A stretch of DNA of 42,163 bases, from positions 1 to 42,163 of the forward strand of contig CAMKEH010000011.1 of NCBI GenBank assembly GCA_946411515.1. The letters run 5' to 3'. Made by a program: the position numbers and the translations under genes. Shown here piece by piece: positions 7,813 through 16,775 of this stretch; within the stretch, counting starts at the first letter, position 1; each line of letters starts with the position of its first letter. This stretch comes from an uncultured Clostridium sp. Lineage in GTDB: Bacteria; Bacillota; Clostridia; TANB77; CAG-508. Below the pieces are notes generated by a model. That model did not search any database and had not been told where the DNA came from. It worked only from the letters and a program-made list of their open reading frames with translations.

Positions 7813-9529
7813 ATGAGTTTTAAAAATTTATTTAATAATTTATTTTCATATATGCCTGAAAGCAATTATCAATTTACAATATCTGAAAATTCACATATGG
7901 ATGAAAAAGTGCAGAGTGCTAAAGATACTAAAAAAGAAGAAAAAATTACTGTTTTTCCAAGTCTACAAATTAATATTGAGTATATAAAAACCAGATATAA
8001 TACCTTGATAAATAGTGATATTATTTTGCGCGAATTTACTATGAATGCATATGGAAAACAATATGACGCATTTTTACTTTACATTGATGGAATGGTAGAT
8101 TCTAAAATGATGAATGATTTTATTTTAAAACCTTTAATGCTTCGAAATCAAAATAATCTTTATAGTGGTTCTCAAAACAAGATTATTTCAGAATCTATTA
8201 CTTCTAATAATGTAACAATTAGAAAAGTAAAAAGATTTGATTTACCAAATTATTTGATGGGATGTCTAATTCCTCAAAACTCTGTTAAACAAGTTTCAAA
8301 TTTTGATGATGCTGCAAATGCAATAAATTCTCGGGAATTGCGTACTATTTGTTGATACTTTAAATCAAGCATTTGATATCGAAGTAAAAGGTTTTAAGCA
8401 ACGAAGTATTGATACTCCAAATAACGAAGTTGTTATTAAAGGTCCTAACGAAGCTTTCGTTGAGAATATTAGAACAAATACTTCAATACTAAGAAGAATT
8501 GTAAATAATGAAAACTTAATCATTGAATCTATTGATGTTGGAAAAATCACTAAGACAAAATGTGCAGTTTGCTATATTCAAGATTTCACAAATTCAGATT
8601 TAGTAAGTGAAGTTAAATATAGATTAAATAATCTAGATATTGATTCTTTATTTTCAGCCGGTGAATTAGAGCAATTTATATCTGATTCAAATATATTCGG
8701 AATTCCTCAAACAATGGCAACAGAAAGGCCTGATAAAGCTGCAAAATATTTATTAAATGGTAGAGTCGTTGTAATCGTAAATGGCACACCTTATGGTATT
8801 ATTATGCCATCAATTTTAATTGATTTTTTATCTTCTTCTGAAGATACTAACTTAAAGCCTAACTTTTCAAATTTTTTAAGAATTTTAAGGTTTATATCTT
8901 CTTTTTTAACTTTATTACTTCCGGGGTTATATGTTGCTGTTACTAGTTTTCATCAAGAAATATTACCTACTAGCTTACTATATTCTATTTTAGGTTCTCG
9001 TGAAAATGTTCCATTTCCTATTATAGTTGAAGTAATTATTATGGAGTTTTCATTTGAGTTAATACGTGAAGCTGGCTTAAGAGTTCCTTCCCCTATTGGT
9101 CCTACAATAGGGATTGTTGGAGCTTTGGTATTAGGTCAAGCTGCAGTTTCAGCTGGAATTGTAAGTCCAATATTAATCATTATTGTTGCAATAACAGGAA
9201 TAGCATCCTTTGCAATACCTGACTTTTCATTTGGTTTTCACTTAAGATATTTTAGATTTGCCTTTATCTTACTTGGATTTATATGTGGATTCTTAGGTAT
9301 ATCTCTCGGATTATTTGTGTATATTTCTGCACTTTGCAGCTTGCATTCTTTTGGAGTTCCATATACTATACCTTTTGCACCAAGTACAGATGCTAAAGGA
9401 AATAGTTATTTATTACCACCTATCTGGAAAAGAGAATATAGACCTCCATATATGAGTACTAATAAGCCTAAAGAACAAGACAAAATATCTATGAAATGGA
9501 AATTTTTTAACTTAAAGCAAAATAAATAA
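7813..9529 (+). pseudogene. gerAA: GerA-family germinant receptor A subunit, one-base frameshift
   Basis: Two frames join into one GerA protein of about 571 residues: 7813 to about 8331 (N-terminal domain), then the next frame from about 8333 to 9529. At the junction the DNA reads TCTCGGGAATTGC; dropping one C (8332) restores NSGNCVLFVD, the conserved GerA stretch, and the frame then stays open. The second part carries the GerA signature around PFPIIVEVIIMEF and about five membrane helices with the C-terminal LPPIWKREYRPPY. GerAA-type subunits sit in the spore inner membrane and form the nutrient-gated channel core of the receptor. Everything but that one base looks intact, and the B and C subunits downstream are whole. 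A sequencing or assembly error is more likely than real decay; see findings for two other genes broken the same way. Confidence 0.85.
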
Positions 9530-9542
9530 AGGAGAAATTTAT

Positions 9543-10655
9543 ATGTCAAAAACAAAAATTGGTACAGTAGAAGCAATAATGATAATTCTTACTATCATAG
9601 TTGCTCATACTATACTTTCTCTTCCTAAAAATATACTTTCTTCAATGAAATCTGCAAGTATACTAAATTTAATATATATAAGCATCATAGCTATTTTTAT
9701 ATCATATTTAATATACAGATTATTTAAAAATTTTCCTGGATTAGATATAATTGATATTTCTGAATTACTTGGTGGAAAAATATTTAAAAATATTATAGGT
9801 AGTATTTTTATAATATATTTTCTTATAAGTGCTAGTATGTTACTTAGAACCTTTTCAGAAAGTATGAAAGTAATCTATTACCCTATGACAGATATATTCT
9901 TTATTGTGGCTGTTTTTATACTTGCTATATGCTTCGCAAATAAGCTAGATTTTAATGCTACTTCAAAAACTAATTTAGTTGTTTTACCAATAGTTTTATT
10001 GGCTATCGTTTTCCTTTTTGCAACAAATATGAAACAATTTACCCCTCAAAGAATATTTCCAATTTTAGGTGAAGGAATAGTAAATACTTTCGTACTTGGA
10101 CTTAGTAATATCTCTGCATTTGGAGGAATTGTATATTTATATTTTCTCCCACCACTACTTAAAGAACCCCAGAAAATGAAAAAAATAGCATTAATATCAG
10201 TTGGAATCACCGCAATATACTTGTTACTTAGTGTTGCAACACTACTTTTTGTATTTTCATTTTTTATCACTACAGATGAAATAACACCGTTATACAATGC
10301 AACTAGATACATTGAGCTTGGAAATTTTTTTCAAAGAATGGAATCTGTATTTTTACTTGTTTGGATTTTAGCTTTCGCATGCTATTTAAGCACTATTACG
10401 AATTTTTCTGTTAGTATTTTTAAAAAAATTACAAATATAGATAATTCTAAACCTTTAATAAACATTTTTGGATTACTAATTTTAGGACTATCTTTACTTC
10501 CAGAAAATTATGCTATATCTCAAAGTTTTGAAAATACTATATATCCATATTTAGTAATAGCAATAGCATTTTTCTTGGCTCTAAGTATATTAATTTTAGC
10601 AAACTTAAAAAACAAAAAGAAAGGAATAGCAAGTGTTGATGAAAAATATTATTAG
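9543..10655 (+). CDS. gerAB: GerAB-family germinant receptor permease subunit
   Basis: 370 residues, almost wholly hydrophobic with about ten membrane helices. It fits the endospore germination permease family, related to amino-acid/polyamine (APC) transporters: the N-terminal GTVEAIMIILTIIVAHTILSLP, the FPGLDIIDISE loop, and MRSES-like charged turns between helices. GerAB subunits sit in the spore inner membrane and recognise the germinant. It starts 13 bases after the A subunit with a GGAGAA ribosome site, and its end overlaps the start of the C subunit. The nutrient it senses cannot be inferred; the paralogue name (A, B or K type) is not decidable either. Confidence 0.9.
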   Translation: MSKTKIGTVEAIMIILTIIVAHTILSLPKNILSSMKSASILNLIYISIIAIFISYLIYRLFKNFPGLDIIDISELLGGKIFKNIIGSIFIIYFLISASMLLRTFSESMKVIYYPMTDIFFIVAVFILAICFANKLDFNATSKTNLVVLPIVLLAIVFLFATNMKQFTPQRIFPILGEGIVNTFVLGLSNISAFGGIVYLYFLPPLLKEPQKMKKIALISVGITAIYLLLSVATLLFVFSFFITTDEITPLYNATRYIELGNFFQRMESVFLLVWILAFACYLSTITNFSVSIFKKITNIDNSKPLINIFGLLILGLSLLPENYAISQSFENTIYPYLVIAIAFFLALSILILANLKNKKKGIASVDEKYY

Positions 10656-11850
10656 AAATATTTTTATATTTATAGTTATAATTATTTTTATATTAGCTTT
10701 TTCCCATTCCTATTCTTCTCTTAATATTGATAACTTAGCTTATGTTCTAGCAATAGGAATAGACTCTACTGATAATGATAATTTGCAGGTTAGCTTCCAA
10801 TTTTCAACTCCTGTTTCTATTGAATCTGGTGAAAAATCAGATCCAATAGTAAATACAGTTATCTCATCTAGTATTAGTAATGCTATAAATATGATTAATG
10901 GTTATTTGGGAACCCCTATTAGTATGTCACATTGTAAAGTAATAATTTTTTCTGAAGAATTAGCCCAAAAAGGTATTTCAGACGAGGTATATACATTAAT
11001 TAATGATACACAAATTACTCCTGCTGCAAATATTGTAATTTCTAAATGTGATGCAAAATATTATTTAGAACAAACTAAACCTGAATTAAAAAACTTAATA
11101 TCAAAATATTATGAAACATTTACTACTTCAAGTAAATATACTGGATTTATTCCAGATGCAACTATTGGTGATTTTTTTAATGATTTAACAAGTCAGACTC
11201 GTGAACCTTATGCAATACTTGGTGGTGTGAATTCAGAATCCAGAGATGAGAATAATCAAACTTCACAGACTGAATCAGATTTAAAAGCAAATACTTCATC
11301 TGTTTCTGGTAAAAATGGTAGTGAAGATTTTGGTATTGCAGTATTTAGAGGAGATAAAATCGTAGGCGAACTAACTACTTTAGAAACAGTATGTTTTTTA
11401 AATATGAAAAATAATATAGATAGATTTTTAGTTTCTATACCTGACCCTGAAAATTCTAATAATCTTTTAGACATTTATATTTCTCCTTCTAATTCAACAA
11501 ACATTAAGGTTGATACTTCAAACAGTACACCTTATGTAGAAGTTAATTGTAATTTTTCAGGAAGAATTTATTCAATGTCAGAAAATTCAAAATATCTGTC
11601 ACCTGATATCTTAAATGAAATTTCAAAATCTTGTGATAGTTATTTAGAATCGATCTTTACTGATTATTTATATAAAACATCTAAAGATTTTAATTCTGAT
11701 ATAAATTCAATTGGAACTTATGCTTTAAAGAATTTTTTTACAACTAAGGATTTTGAAAAATATTCTTGGTTAAATAATTATAAAAATTCATTTTTTAAAG
11801 TTAATGTGAATTCTTCTATTAAGTCTAGTATGCTTATTACTGAAACCTAA
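10633..11850 (+). CDS. gerAC: GerAC-family germinant receptor C subunit without a lipobox Cys
   Basis: 405 residues from GTG at 10633, or 403 from ATG at 10639. The GTG is better spaced (8 bases) from AAAGGAA; it overlaps the gerAB end by 23 bases, so translation is probably coupled. The match to Ger(x)C is clear: NIDNLAYVLAIGID near the start, and the C-terminal domain with DILNEISKSCDSYL. Normal GerAC proteins are lipoproteins with a Cys after the signal peptide. Here the signal segment ends AFSHSYSSLN with no Cys, so lipidation looks impossible and the N-terminal helix itself must anchor the protein. C subunits are needed for receptor assembly in the spore inner membrane. Confidence 0.88.
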   Translation: MLMKNIIRNIFIFIVIIIFILAFSHSYSSLNIDNLAYVLAIGIDSTDNDNLQVSFQFSTPVSIESGEKSDPIVNTVISSSISNAINMINGYLGTPISMSHCKVIIFSEELAQKGISDEVYTLINDTQITPAANIVISKCDAKYYLEQTKPELKNLISKYYETFTTSSKYTGFIPDATIGDFFNDLTSQTREPYAILGGVNSESRDENNQTSQTESDLKANTSSVSGKNGSEDFGIAVFRGDKIVGELTTLETVCFLNMKNNIDRFLVSIPDPENSNNLLDIYISPSNSTNIKVDTSNSTPYVEVNCNFSGRIYSMSENSKYLSPDILNEISKSCDSYLESIFTDYLYKTSKDFNSDINSIGTYALKNFFTTKDFEKYSWLNNYKNSFFKVNVNSSIKSSMLITET

Positions 11851-11866
11851 AAAAATTGGAGGTTAT

Positions 11867-12046
11867 ATGAATAGTATTATTTATTTTATTGTATTTTTAA
11901 TAATTACTCTTTATATTTTGTTAAAGACTATTGGTTATGCCATTTACGAAATAAAAGAACAAAATAATAAAATAGGTGGAATTGTTATTATTTCTTTTTC
12001 AATTTTGGTTGTTATCTTTGTAAATATAATGATGTTAATTAGATAG
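11867..12046 (+). CDS. 59-residue two-helix membrane protein, candidate receptor D subunit
   Basis: ATG at 11867 with TTGGAGG 4 bases before it; 59 codons then TAG. Two membrane helices (about 4-26 and 37-57) are joined by a short charged loop EIKEQNNK. It starts 16 bases after the gerAC stop. Some Bacillus ger operons carry an extra small two-helix gene, the D subunit, that tunes receptor function. Size, topology and position match that role, but small hydrophobic proteins align poorly, so the assignment is by context. It ends 10 bases from the convergent toxin gene. Confidence 0.7.
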   Translation: MNSIIYFIVFLIITLYILLKTIGYAIYEIKEQNNKIGGIVIISFSILVVIFVNIMMLIR

Positions 12047-12056
12047 ATTTTAAAAT

Positions 12057-12398
12057 TTATACAAAATTTTGATTTAAAAACTTGATAAAATCTTTTTTAT
12101 GAATAGTAAAAAATAGATTTAAATTTTGTTTATTACTAAATATGTATAGAATATAAATTGTTTTTCTCTTTTCCGAGACATAGTAAATTATTCTAAAATT
12201 TTTATAAATACGTTCGCGATAATGTTTATTTGAAAGTTCGAGGACGTATCTTACTATATATGAATAATTTTTGATTGAATCTATTGTTAAATAAATATTT
12301 TCAATAGTTTTATTTGCATTTTTCATCGAATACTTGGAAAGATATTTATGAATATCCTTAATATTGTCTTTAACTCTACTTGATATTATTATTTTCAT
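12057..12398 (-). CDS. RelE/ParE-type toxin
   Basis: 113 residues. The pattern fits the ParE/RelE fold: an N-terminal strand MKIIISSRVKDNI, two helices (HKYLSKYSMKNANKTIENIYLTI), and the C-terminal strands HYRERIYKNFRIIYYVSEKRKTIYILYIFSNKQN. RelE-like members cut mRNA at the ribosome; ParE-like members poison gyrase. The sequence does not separate the two. It overlaps the antitoxin gene by 23 bases, and its GGAGGTGA ribosome site lies inside that gene, so translation is coupled. The C-terminal 20 residues are longer than in most members. As the last gene of a three-gene unit it may be under autoregulation. Confidence 0.75.
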   Translation of the reverse strand: MKIIISSRVKDNIKDIHKYLSKYSMKNANKTIENIYLTIDSIKNYSYIVRYVLELSNKHYRERIYKNFRIIYYVSEKRKTIYILYIFSNKQNLNLFFTIHKKDFIKFLNQNFV

Positions 12399-12576
12399 AT
12401 CTCACCTCCAAGTCTTTAATGTAACTATTTAATTCTTCTAAAGTAATTACTCTACCATTTTTTATATCTTCTTTACTTTCAGCTAATGCATTAAAGAAAA
12501 GTAAATCATATAGTAAATCGTATAGAGTATCATCAGTTAATTTAACTGTGTTTAAAATGCTTTTTGTTATTTCCAT
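12376..12576 (-). CDS. Antitoxin of the RelE/ParE pair
   Basis: 66 residues, acidic, with an N-terminal part (SILNTVKLTDDTLYDLLYDLLFF) unlike known DNA-binding antitoxins and a C-terminal half (ESKEDIKNGRVITLEELNSYI) of a kind often seen in RelB-like antitoxins, which wrap the toxin. There is a strong AAGGAGGT ribosome site. It precedes and overlaps the toxin gene, the usual antitoxin-first order. Function is inferred mainly from this position and the C-terminal pattern. Confidence 0.7.
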   Translation of the reverse strand: MEITKSILNTVKLTDDTLYDLLYDLLFFNALAESKEDIKNGRVITLEELNSYIKDLEVRYENNNIK

Positions 12577-12588
12577 GCTAACCTCCTT

Positions 12589-12795
12589 CTAAATTTTAAT
12601 ACTTGTTTCTGGAAAATCTTCTACTTTAAAATACTCATTTTTTGTTCCAGGTTTAAGAGTTGTTTCATCTTCGCCATATATTTCTACATATCTTCTTCCT
12701 AAGAAAAATGCTATTTCTGTAAAACTCTTGTTATCAAAACAATCTGGTGGTAAAGAATCGAGTATTTCAAGCATTCTTTTTTGTACTTTTTTCAT
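12589..12795 (-). CDS. 68-residue protein, first gene of the toxin-antitoxin unit
   Basis: 68 residues, not recognised. It starts with GAGGT 6 bases before the ATG and ends 12 bases before the antitoxin start, so it is almost surely co-transcribed. A Lys-rich N-terminus, a hydrophobic patch SFTEIAFFLGRRYVEIYG and an acidic middle suggest a small soluble helical protein. It could be a regulator or third partner of the pair, or an unrelated passenger. Confidence 0.6.
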   Translation of the reverse strand: MKKVQKRMLEILDSLPPDCFDNKSFTEIAFFLGRRYVEIYGEDETTLKPGTKNEYFKVEDFPETSIKI

Positions 12796-12825
12796 AGGCT
12801 ACCTCATTTCCTAAATTTATAAAAT

Positions 12826-12850
12826 AGTATAACACAATTCATTTTGAATT
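12826..12850 (-). promoter_or_regulatory. Promoter -10 and palindromic operator of the toxin-antitoxin unit
   Basis: On the minus strand a -10 TATACT (12831-12826) is followed upstream, within the promoter spacer, by the palindrome AATTCA-TTT-TGAATT (12836-12850). A palindrome between -35 and -10 is the usual place for autoregulation by an antitoxin complex. The -35 box is poor (TAGTAA). Confidence 0.45.
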
Positions 12851-12901
12851 ACTATATCAATATTGTAAATTTTAACTAAATCAAATATAAAAGCATAATA
12901 A

Positions 12902-12937
12902 AAATATGAATAGAATATCTTAATTCTACCCATATTT
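12902..12937 (-). terminator. Terminator of rnr
   Basis: Arms 12902-12916 and 12923-12937 pair over 15 bases on the minus-strand RNA with two G-U pairs, followed by a T-rich run. It lies 5 bases past the rnr stop. Confidence 0.7.
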
Positions 12938-12941
12938 AATT

Positions 12942-15053
12942 TTATATCAATTCAAAATCAATTTGCCTTAATAATTTATTTGCAGATATAACTCTTATTT
13001 TTACTTTATCTCCTATTTTATATATAGTATTAGATCGTTCTCCGATTAGCCTTTTCTTATCTTCATCATATATAAAATATTCATCACCTAGATTTTCAAA
13101 TCTAATTAATCCTTCTACTGTATTTGCAAGTTCTACAAACATACCAAATGGTGTTATTGAAGATATAATTCCTTCATATTCTTCTCCTATTTTTGATTCC
13201 ATATATTCTGCCTTTTTAATATCTTCCGCTTCTCTTTCAACTAAAGTTGCTATTTTTTCTCTTTCAGATGATTGTTTTGCTCTTTCTTCTGCTTGGTTAT
13301 TATATTTTTCTATAAACTTATCATCTACAACATAATTATTTTCTAAGTATTTTGAAATAATTCTGTGTATAAATAAATCTGGATATCTTCTAATTGGAGA
13401 TGTAAAATGACAATAATATTTACTTGCAATTCCAAAATGGCCTTGGTTTTCCGCTTCATATCTTGCAACTTTAAGAGTTCTAAGTACTAGATTAGATACT
13501 ACTTTTTCTTCTTCTTTTCCTTCTACTTCGTCTAATATTTTTGAAAATTCTTTTGGATATATATTATCTTTATTTGCTTTTATTTTTAATCCAAAATTCC
13601 ATAAAAATTTATTAAGTTCTTGAATCTTTTCCATATCTGGTTTTTCATGTACACGATAAATAAATGGACTATCTAGCCAAAAGAATTTTTCGGCTATAGT
13701 TTCATTTGCTGTAAGCATAAACTGTTCTATTATTTCATGAGCAAATGTAGTTTCATATTTAGAAATATTTGTAACATACCCATTAACATCTAAATCTATT
13801 TTACTCTCTGGAATATCTAAATTTAAATATCCATTTTCTAGTCTTCTATTCTTTAAAATAAGAGCTAACTCTTCCATGTTTTTAAATTCTTGGATATACT
13901 TAGAATACTTTTGTAAAACTTCTTTATCTTGACCATCTATTATTTTTTGAACATCTGTGTAACTCATTCTTTTAGTTACTCTAATAATTGCTTTATATAT
14001 TTCAGAAGAAATAACTTTTCCCTTATTATCTATTTCCATAGAACAAGATAAAGTAAATCTATCTTCTCCCTCATTTAAACTACAAATGCCATTTGAAAGT
14101 TCTCGAGGTAACATTGGAATTACTCTTCCTAACATATATATACTTGTCCCTCTAATTAATGCTTCTCTATCTAATAAGCTATTTTCTTTTACATAGTAGC
14201 TTACATCTGCAATATGGACATCTAATCTATAATTTCCATTTTCTAATTTTTCTACTCTTACTGCATCATCTAAATCTTTTGCATCTTCTCCATCTATAGT
14301 AAAGATAATTTTATCTCTTAAATCTACTCTATGTGGTATATCTTTTGTATCTATTATATCTCCACATTTTTTGGCTTCTTCTACTACTTCTTTTGGGAAT
14401 TCAGCAGGCAATTTATGTTCTTTTATCAAAGATAACATATCTACTCCTGCTTCATTTACTGCTCCTAATACTTCTATTATTTCTCCTTCTGCTTTTTTGC
14501 CATTTTCAGGGTACTTTGTTATCTTTACTAACACTTTATGATTATTTCTTGCTTTTCCAAAATTCTTTTTTGATATATAAATATCTGTTCCAAAATTTTT
14601 ACTATCTGGAATTACAAATCCAAAGTTTTGACTTTTTTGAAATATACCTACTACTGTATCTTTTTCATGCTTTAATATTTTTATGATTTTACCTTCTGCT
14701 TTTTGATCTTTACTTTTCTCTTTTACTATCTCTATTAATACTTTATCTTCATTTAAAGCATTTAAGGAATCCTCTTTTGCAATATAAATTTCTTCTTCAT
14801 CTACTTTTACAAAACCAAATCCTTTTTGATTTTTTCTAAAATATCCTTCATAATATTTTTCTTGTACTAAACTATATCTATTTTTTCTGTTTTTTCTAAT
14901 TTTATATTCATCTTCTAATTCTTTTATTAAATTTAGAAAATCATTATATTCATTTTTAGGCACACCAAATATCATAGCTATTTCTTTAGCTTTCATCGGC
15001 GCATAATCTTTATCTTTCAAAAAGTCTAATATTTTTTCTTTTCTCTCTTCCAT
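12942..15053 (-). CDS. rnr: Ribonuclease R, 3'-5' exoribonuclease
   Basis: 703 residues, full RNase R length. In order: an N-terminal winged helix (about 1-62), two cold-shock RNA-binding domains (65-205, with the GFGFVKV and NFGFVIP patterns), the RNB catalytic domain (about 240-575) with the metal-binding DAKDLDDAV and HIADVSYYV motifs, and a C-terminal S1 domain (about 620-700). It degrades structured RNA 3' to 5' and takes part in tmRNA quality control and rRNA turnover in the cytoplasm. The secG gene lies just upstream on the same strand, the order common in Firmicutes (secG-rnr-smpB); smpB and tmRNA are not downstream here, where the toxin unit sits instead. Confidence 0.97.
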   Translation of the reverse strand: MEERKEKILDFLKDKDYAPMKAKEIAMIFGVPKNEYNDFLNLIKELEDEYKIRKNRKNRYSLVQEKYYEGYFRKNQKGFGFVKVDEEEIYIAKEDSLNALNEDKVLIEIVKEKSKDQKAEGKIIKILKHEKDTVVGIFQKSQNFGFVIPDSKNFGTDIYISKKNFGKARNNHKVLVKITKYPENGKKAEGEIIEVLGAVNEAGVDMLSLIKEHKLPAEFPKEVVEEAKKCGDIIDTKDIPHRVDLRDKIIFTIDGEDAKDLDDAVRVEKLENGNYRLDVHIADVSYYVKENSLLDREALIRGTSIYMLGRVIPMLPRELSNGICSLNEGEDRFTLSCSMEIDNKGKVISSEIYKAIIRVTKRMSYTDVQKIIDGQDKEVLQKYSKYIQEFKNMEELALILKNRRLENGYLNLDIPESKIDLDVNGYVTNISKYETTFAHEIIEQFMLTANETIAEKFFWLDSPFIYRVHEKPDMEKIQELNKFLWNFGLKIKANKDNIYPKEFSKILDEVEGKEEEKVVSNLVLRTLKVARYEAENQGHFGIASKYYCHFTSPIRRYPDLFIHRIISKYLENNYVVDDKFIEKYNNQAEERAKQSSEREKIATLVEREAEDIKKAEYMESKIGEEYEGIISSITPFGMFVELANTVEGLIRFENLGDEYFIYDEDKKRLIGERSNTIYKIGDKVKIRVISANKLLRQIDFELI

Positions 15054-15090
15054 TCTTTTGTCCTTTCTTGTAATTAATCTTTTTTACCTA

Positions 15091-15126
15091 AAAAGAGGTA
15101 GCTTTCTTTTGAAAACCGCCTCTTTT
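15091..15126 (-). terminator. Terminator between secG and rnr
   Basis: On the minus strand arms 15125-15111 and 15106-15092 pair over 15 bases with one mismatch and two G-U pairs, loop AAAA, followed by T5. It would reduce read-through from secG into rnr. Confidence 0.7.
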
Positions 15127-15134
15127 ACTTCAAT

Positions 15135-15383
15135 TTATGCCATATATATAATTCCTAATACAATTGTTAATATTACAAAAACTACAGATAATATAATTGT
15201 CCATTTTTTTTGTTTTCCTTCTTTAGTTCTTCCTTTGTTTTTCTCAAAGAAATTACTTGTTGATGATCCTGTTATTGTTGATGATAATCCAGCATCATCC
15301 TTTGTTTGTATTAGTGTTAATATTATTACAGCTAGTGCTATAACAAAATAAACTGCTATTAATATTCCTTTTACTATCTCCAT
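15135..15383 (-). CDS. secG: Preprotein translocase subunit SecG
   Basis: 82 residues with the two-helix SecG layout: helix 1 about 5-25, a cytoplasmic loop with the conserved QTKDDAGLSSTITGSS and a Lys-rich stretch, helix 2 about 60-80. SecG joins SecY and SecE in the membrane and raises export efficiency. AGGAGG sits 6 bases before the ATG, with a good upstream promoter. Located directly before rnr, as in many Firmicutes. Confidence 0.93.
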   Translation of the reverse strand: MEIVKGILIAVYFVIALAVIILTLIQTKDDAGLSSTITGSSTSNFFEKNKGRTKEGKQKKWTIILSVVFVILTIVLGIIYMA

Positions 15384-15425
15384 TTATTCTTCCTCCTAAC
15401 GGTCTTTTTGCATAATCACTTATGT

Positions 15426-15454
15426 ATTGTAACACATATTACTATAAAATGCAA
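15426..15454 (-). promoter_or_regulatory. Promoter of secG
   Basis: Minus strand TTGCAT (15454-15449), 17-base spacer, TACAAT (15431-15426). The start of transcription would be about 35-40 bases before the secG ATG. Confidence 0.6.
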
Positions 15455-15480
15455 ACACTTTTACATTTTTTTATTTCTTT

Positions 15481-16056
15481 TTAGCTATATTCTTTTATAA
15501 TATCATAAAGTTTATGAACTGGAAGTCCTAATACTGTAGTATAATTTCCTTCTATCTTTTCTACATGAACACAAAATTCATTTTGTATTCCATATGCTCC
15601 CGCTTTATCCATTGCTTTTCCAGTATCTATCCATTTTTCTATTTCTTCATCACTAATATCTTTTAGAAAAATCTTAGCTTCATCATATGTTTTATATTCT
15701 TTATATTTACCTTCTTTTTCACATATAACACTTAATCCTGTTAATACCTTGTGAGTTTTATCTCCTTCTAACAATTCTTTAATAATTTGCTTAGCATTTT
15801 CTCTATTTTTTGGTTTTCCATATATCTTATTGTTTTTTACAACAATTGTATCTGATCCAATTATTAATCTGTCTCCACTTGTTTTTTCATATACATCTTT
15901 TGCTTTTATATAGGCTAGATTAGTTACTTGTTCTTCAACTGTTAAATCTTCTTCAATTTTTTCATCTACTTCACTTACTAAAATTTCAAAATTTGGTACT
16001 ACTAATTCTAATAATTCTTTCCTTCTAGGTGATGCTGAGGCTAATATAATCTTCAT
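15481..16056 (-). CDS. maf: Maf nucleotide pyrophosphatase
   Basis: 191 residues. It begins with the Maf signature ILASASPRRKELL, followed by SDTIV (68-72), KPKNRENA and the C-terminal GNYTTVLGLPVHKLYDII. Maf proteins hydrolyse dTTP/UTP or modified nucleoside triphosphates to monophosphates and are linked to septum formation and house-cleaning. It is 30 bases downstream of the pseudouridine synthase on the same strand, likely one unit. The subclass (YhdE or YceF type) is not assigned. Confidence 0.93.
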   Translation of the reverse strand: MKIILASASPRRKELLELVVPNFEILVSEVDEKIEEDLTVEEQVTNLAYIKAKDVYEKTSGDRLIIGSDTIVVKNNKIYGKPKNRENAKQIIKELLEGDKTHKVLTGLSVICEKEGKYKEYKTYDEAKIFLKDISDEEIEKWIDTGKAMDKAGAYGIQNEFCVHVEKIEGNYTTVLGLPVHKLYDIIKEYS

Positions 16057-16085
16057 AATCTCCTCCTACTTATTTTTCTATACTT

Positions 16086-16760
16086 CTATTTTAATATACA
16101 CCATGTCCCAACAGCTTCTGGCAAATCTTTAAAAGTCATTTTTTCTTTTGTTATTGGGTGTTCTATTGTAAGTTCGTATGCCCATAAAGCAATTTGCTTT
16201 CCTTTTCCTCTTGTTCCATATTTTTGATCTCCAAAAATACTATGTCCGAAGTTTGAAAATTGTACTCTTATTTGATGGTGTCTTCCAGTATGTAAATCTA
16301 TCTCTACTAAACTTAAATCTTTTACTTCATTATATTTCAAAACTTTATAATCTAATTTTGCAAGTTTAGAATTTTTCTTTTCTTTACTCACTACTTTACT
16401 AATATTATTTCTTTCATCTTTATATAGATAATCTTCTAAACTACCTTCTTTTTTATCAATTTTTCCATCTACAACTGCTAAGTATTTTTTCTTAAATACT
16501 TTTTCTCTTACCTGGTTACTAAGTCTAGAAGCAGCTTTTGATGTTTTTGCAAAAATCATTATTCCACCTACTGGTCTATCTAGTCTATGAACTAGCCCTA
16601 AATATACATTTCCAGGTTTATTATATTTTTCTTTTATATAGTCTTTTACTAAAGTTAACATATCAATATCACCTGTTTTATCAGCTTGTGATGGAATATT
16701 AGGTGTTTTTTCTACTACAATTATATGATTATCTTCATATATTACTTTTAAATCTTGCAT
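16086..16760 (-). CDS. RluA-family pseudouridine synthase without S4 domain
   Basis: 224 residues, a compact catalytic domain only. It has the RluA signature GLVHRLDRPVGGIMIFAKTS with the catalytic Asp in HRLD, the N-terminal IYEDNHIIVVEKTPNIPSQ, and the later HTGRHHQIRVQFSNFGHSI. The family converts specific uridines in rRNA or tRNA to pseudouridine. The missing S4 domain places it with the short RluA/RluC-like proteins; the target cannot be named. It is followed by maf. Its 5' side carries the 85-base palindrome. Confidence 0.9.
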   Translation of the reverse strand: MQDLKVIYEDNHIIVVEKTPNIPSQADKTGDIDMLTLVKDYIKEKYNKPGNVYLGLVHRLDRPVGGIMIFAKTSKAASRLSNQVREKVFKKKYLAVVDGKIDKKEGSLEDYLYKDERNNISKVVSKEKKNSKLAKLDYKVLKYNEVKDLSLVEIDLHTGRHHQIRVQFSNFGHSIFGDQKYGTRGKGKQIALWAYELTIEHPITKEKMTFKDLPEAVGTWCILK

Positions 16761-16775
16761 TTATTTCTCCCAATA

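Noticed and set aside
8340..8360. Programmed frameshift in gerAA
   Set aside because: No slippery heptamer or downstream structure; the same C-before-G pattern in two unrelated genes points to a common error.
14333..14686. Plus-strand Leu-rich frame inside rnr
   Set aside because: Antisense to the catalytic and cold-shock parts of RNase R; Leu runs come from reading Glu/Lys codons backwards.
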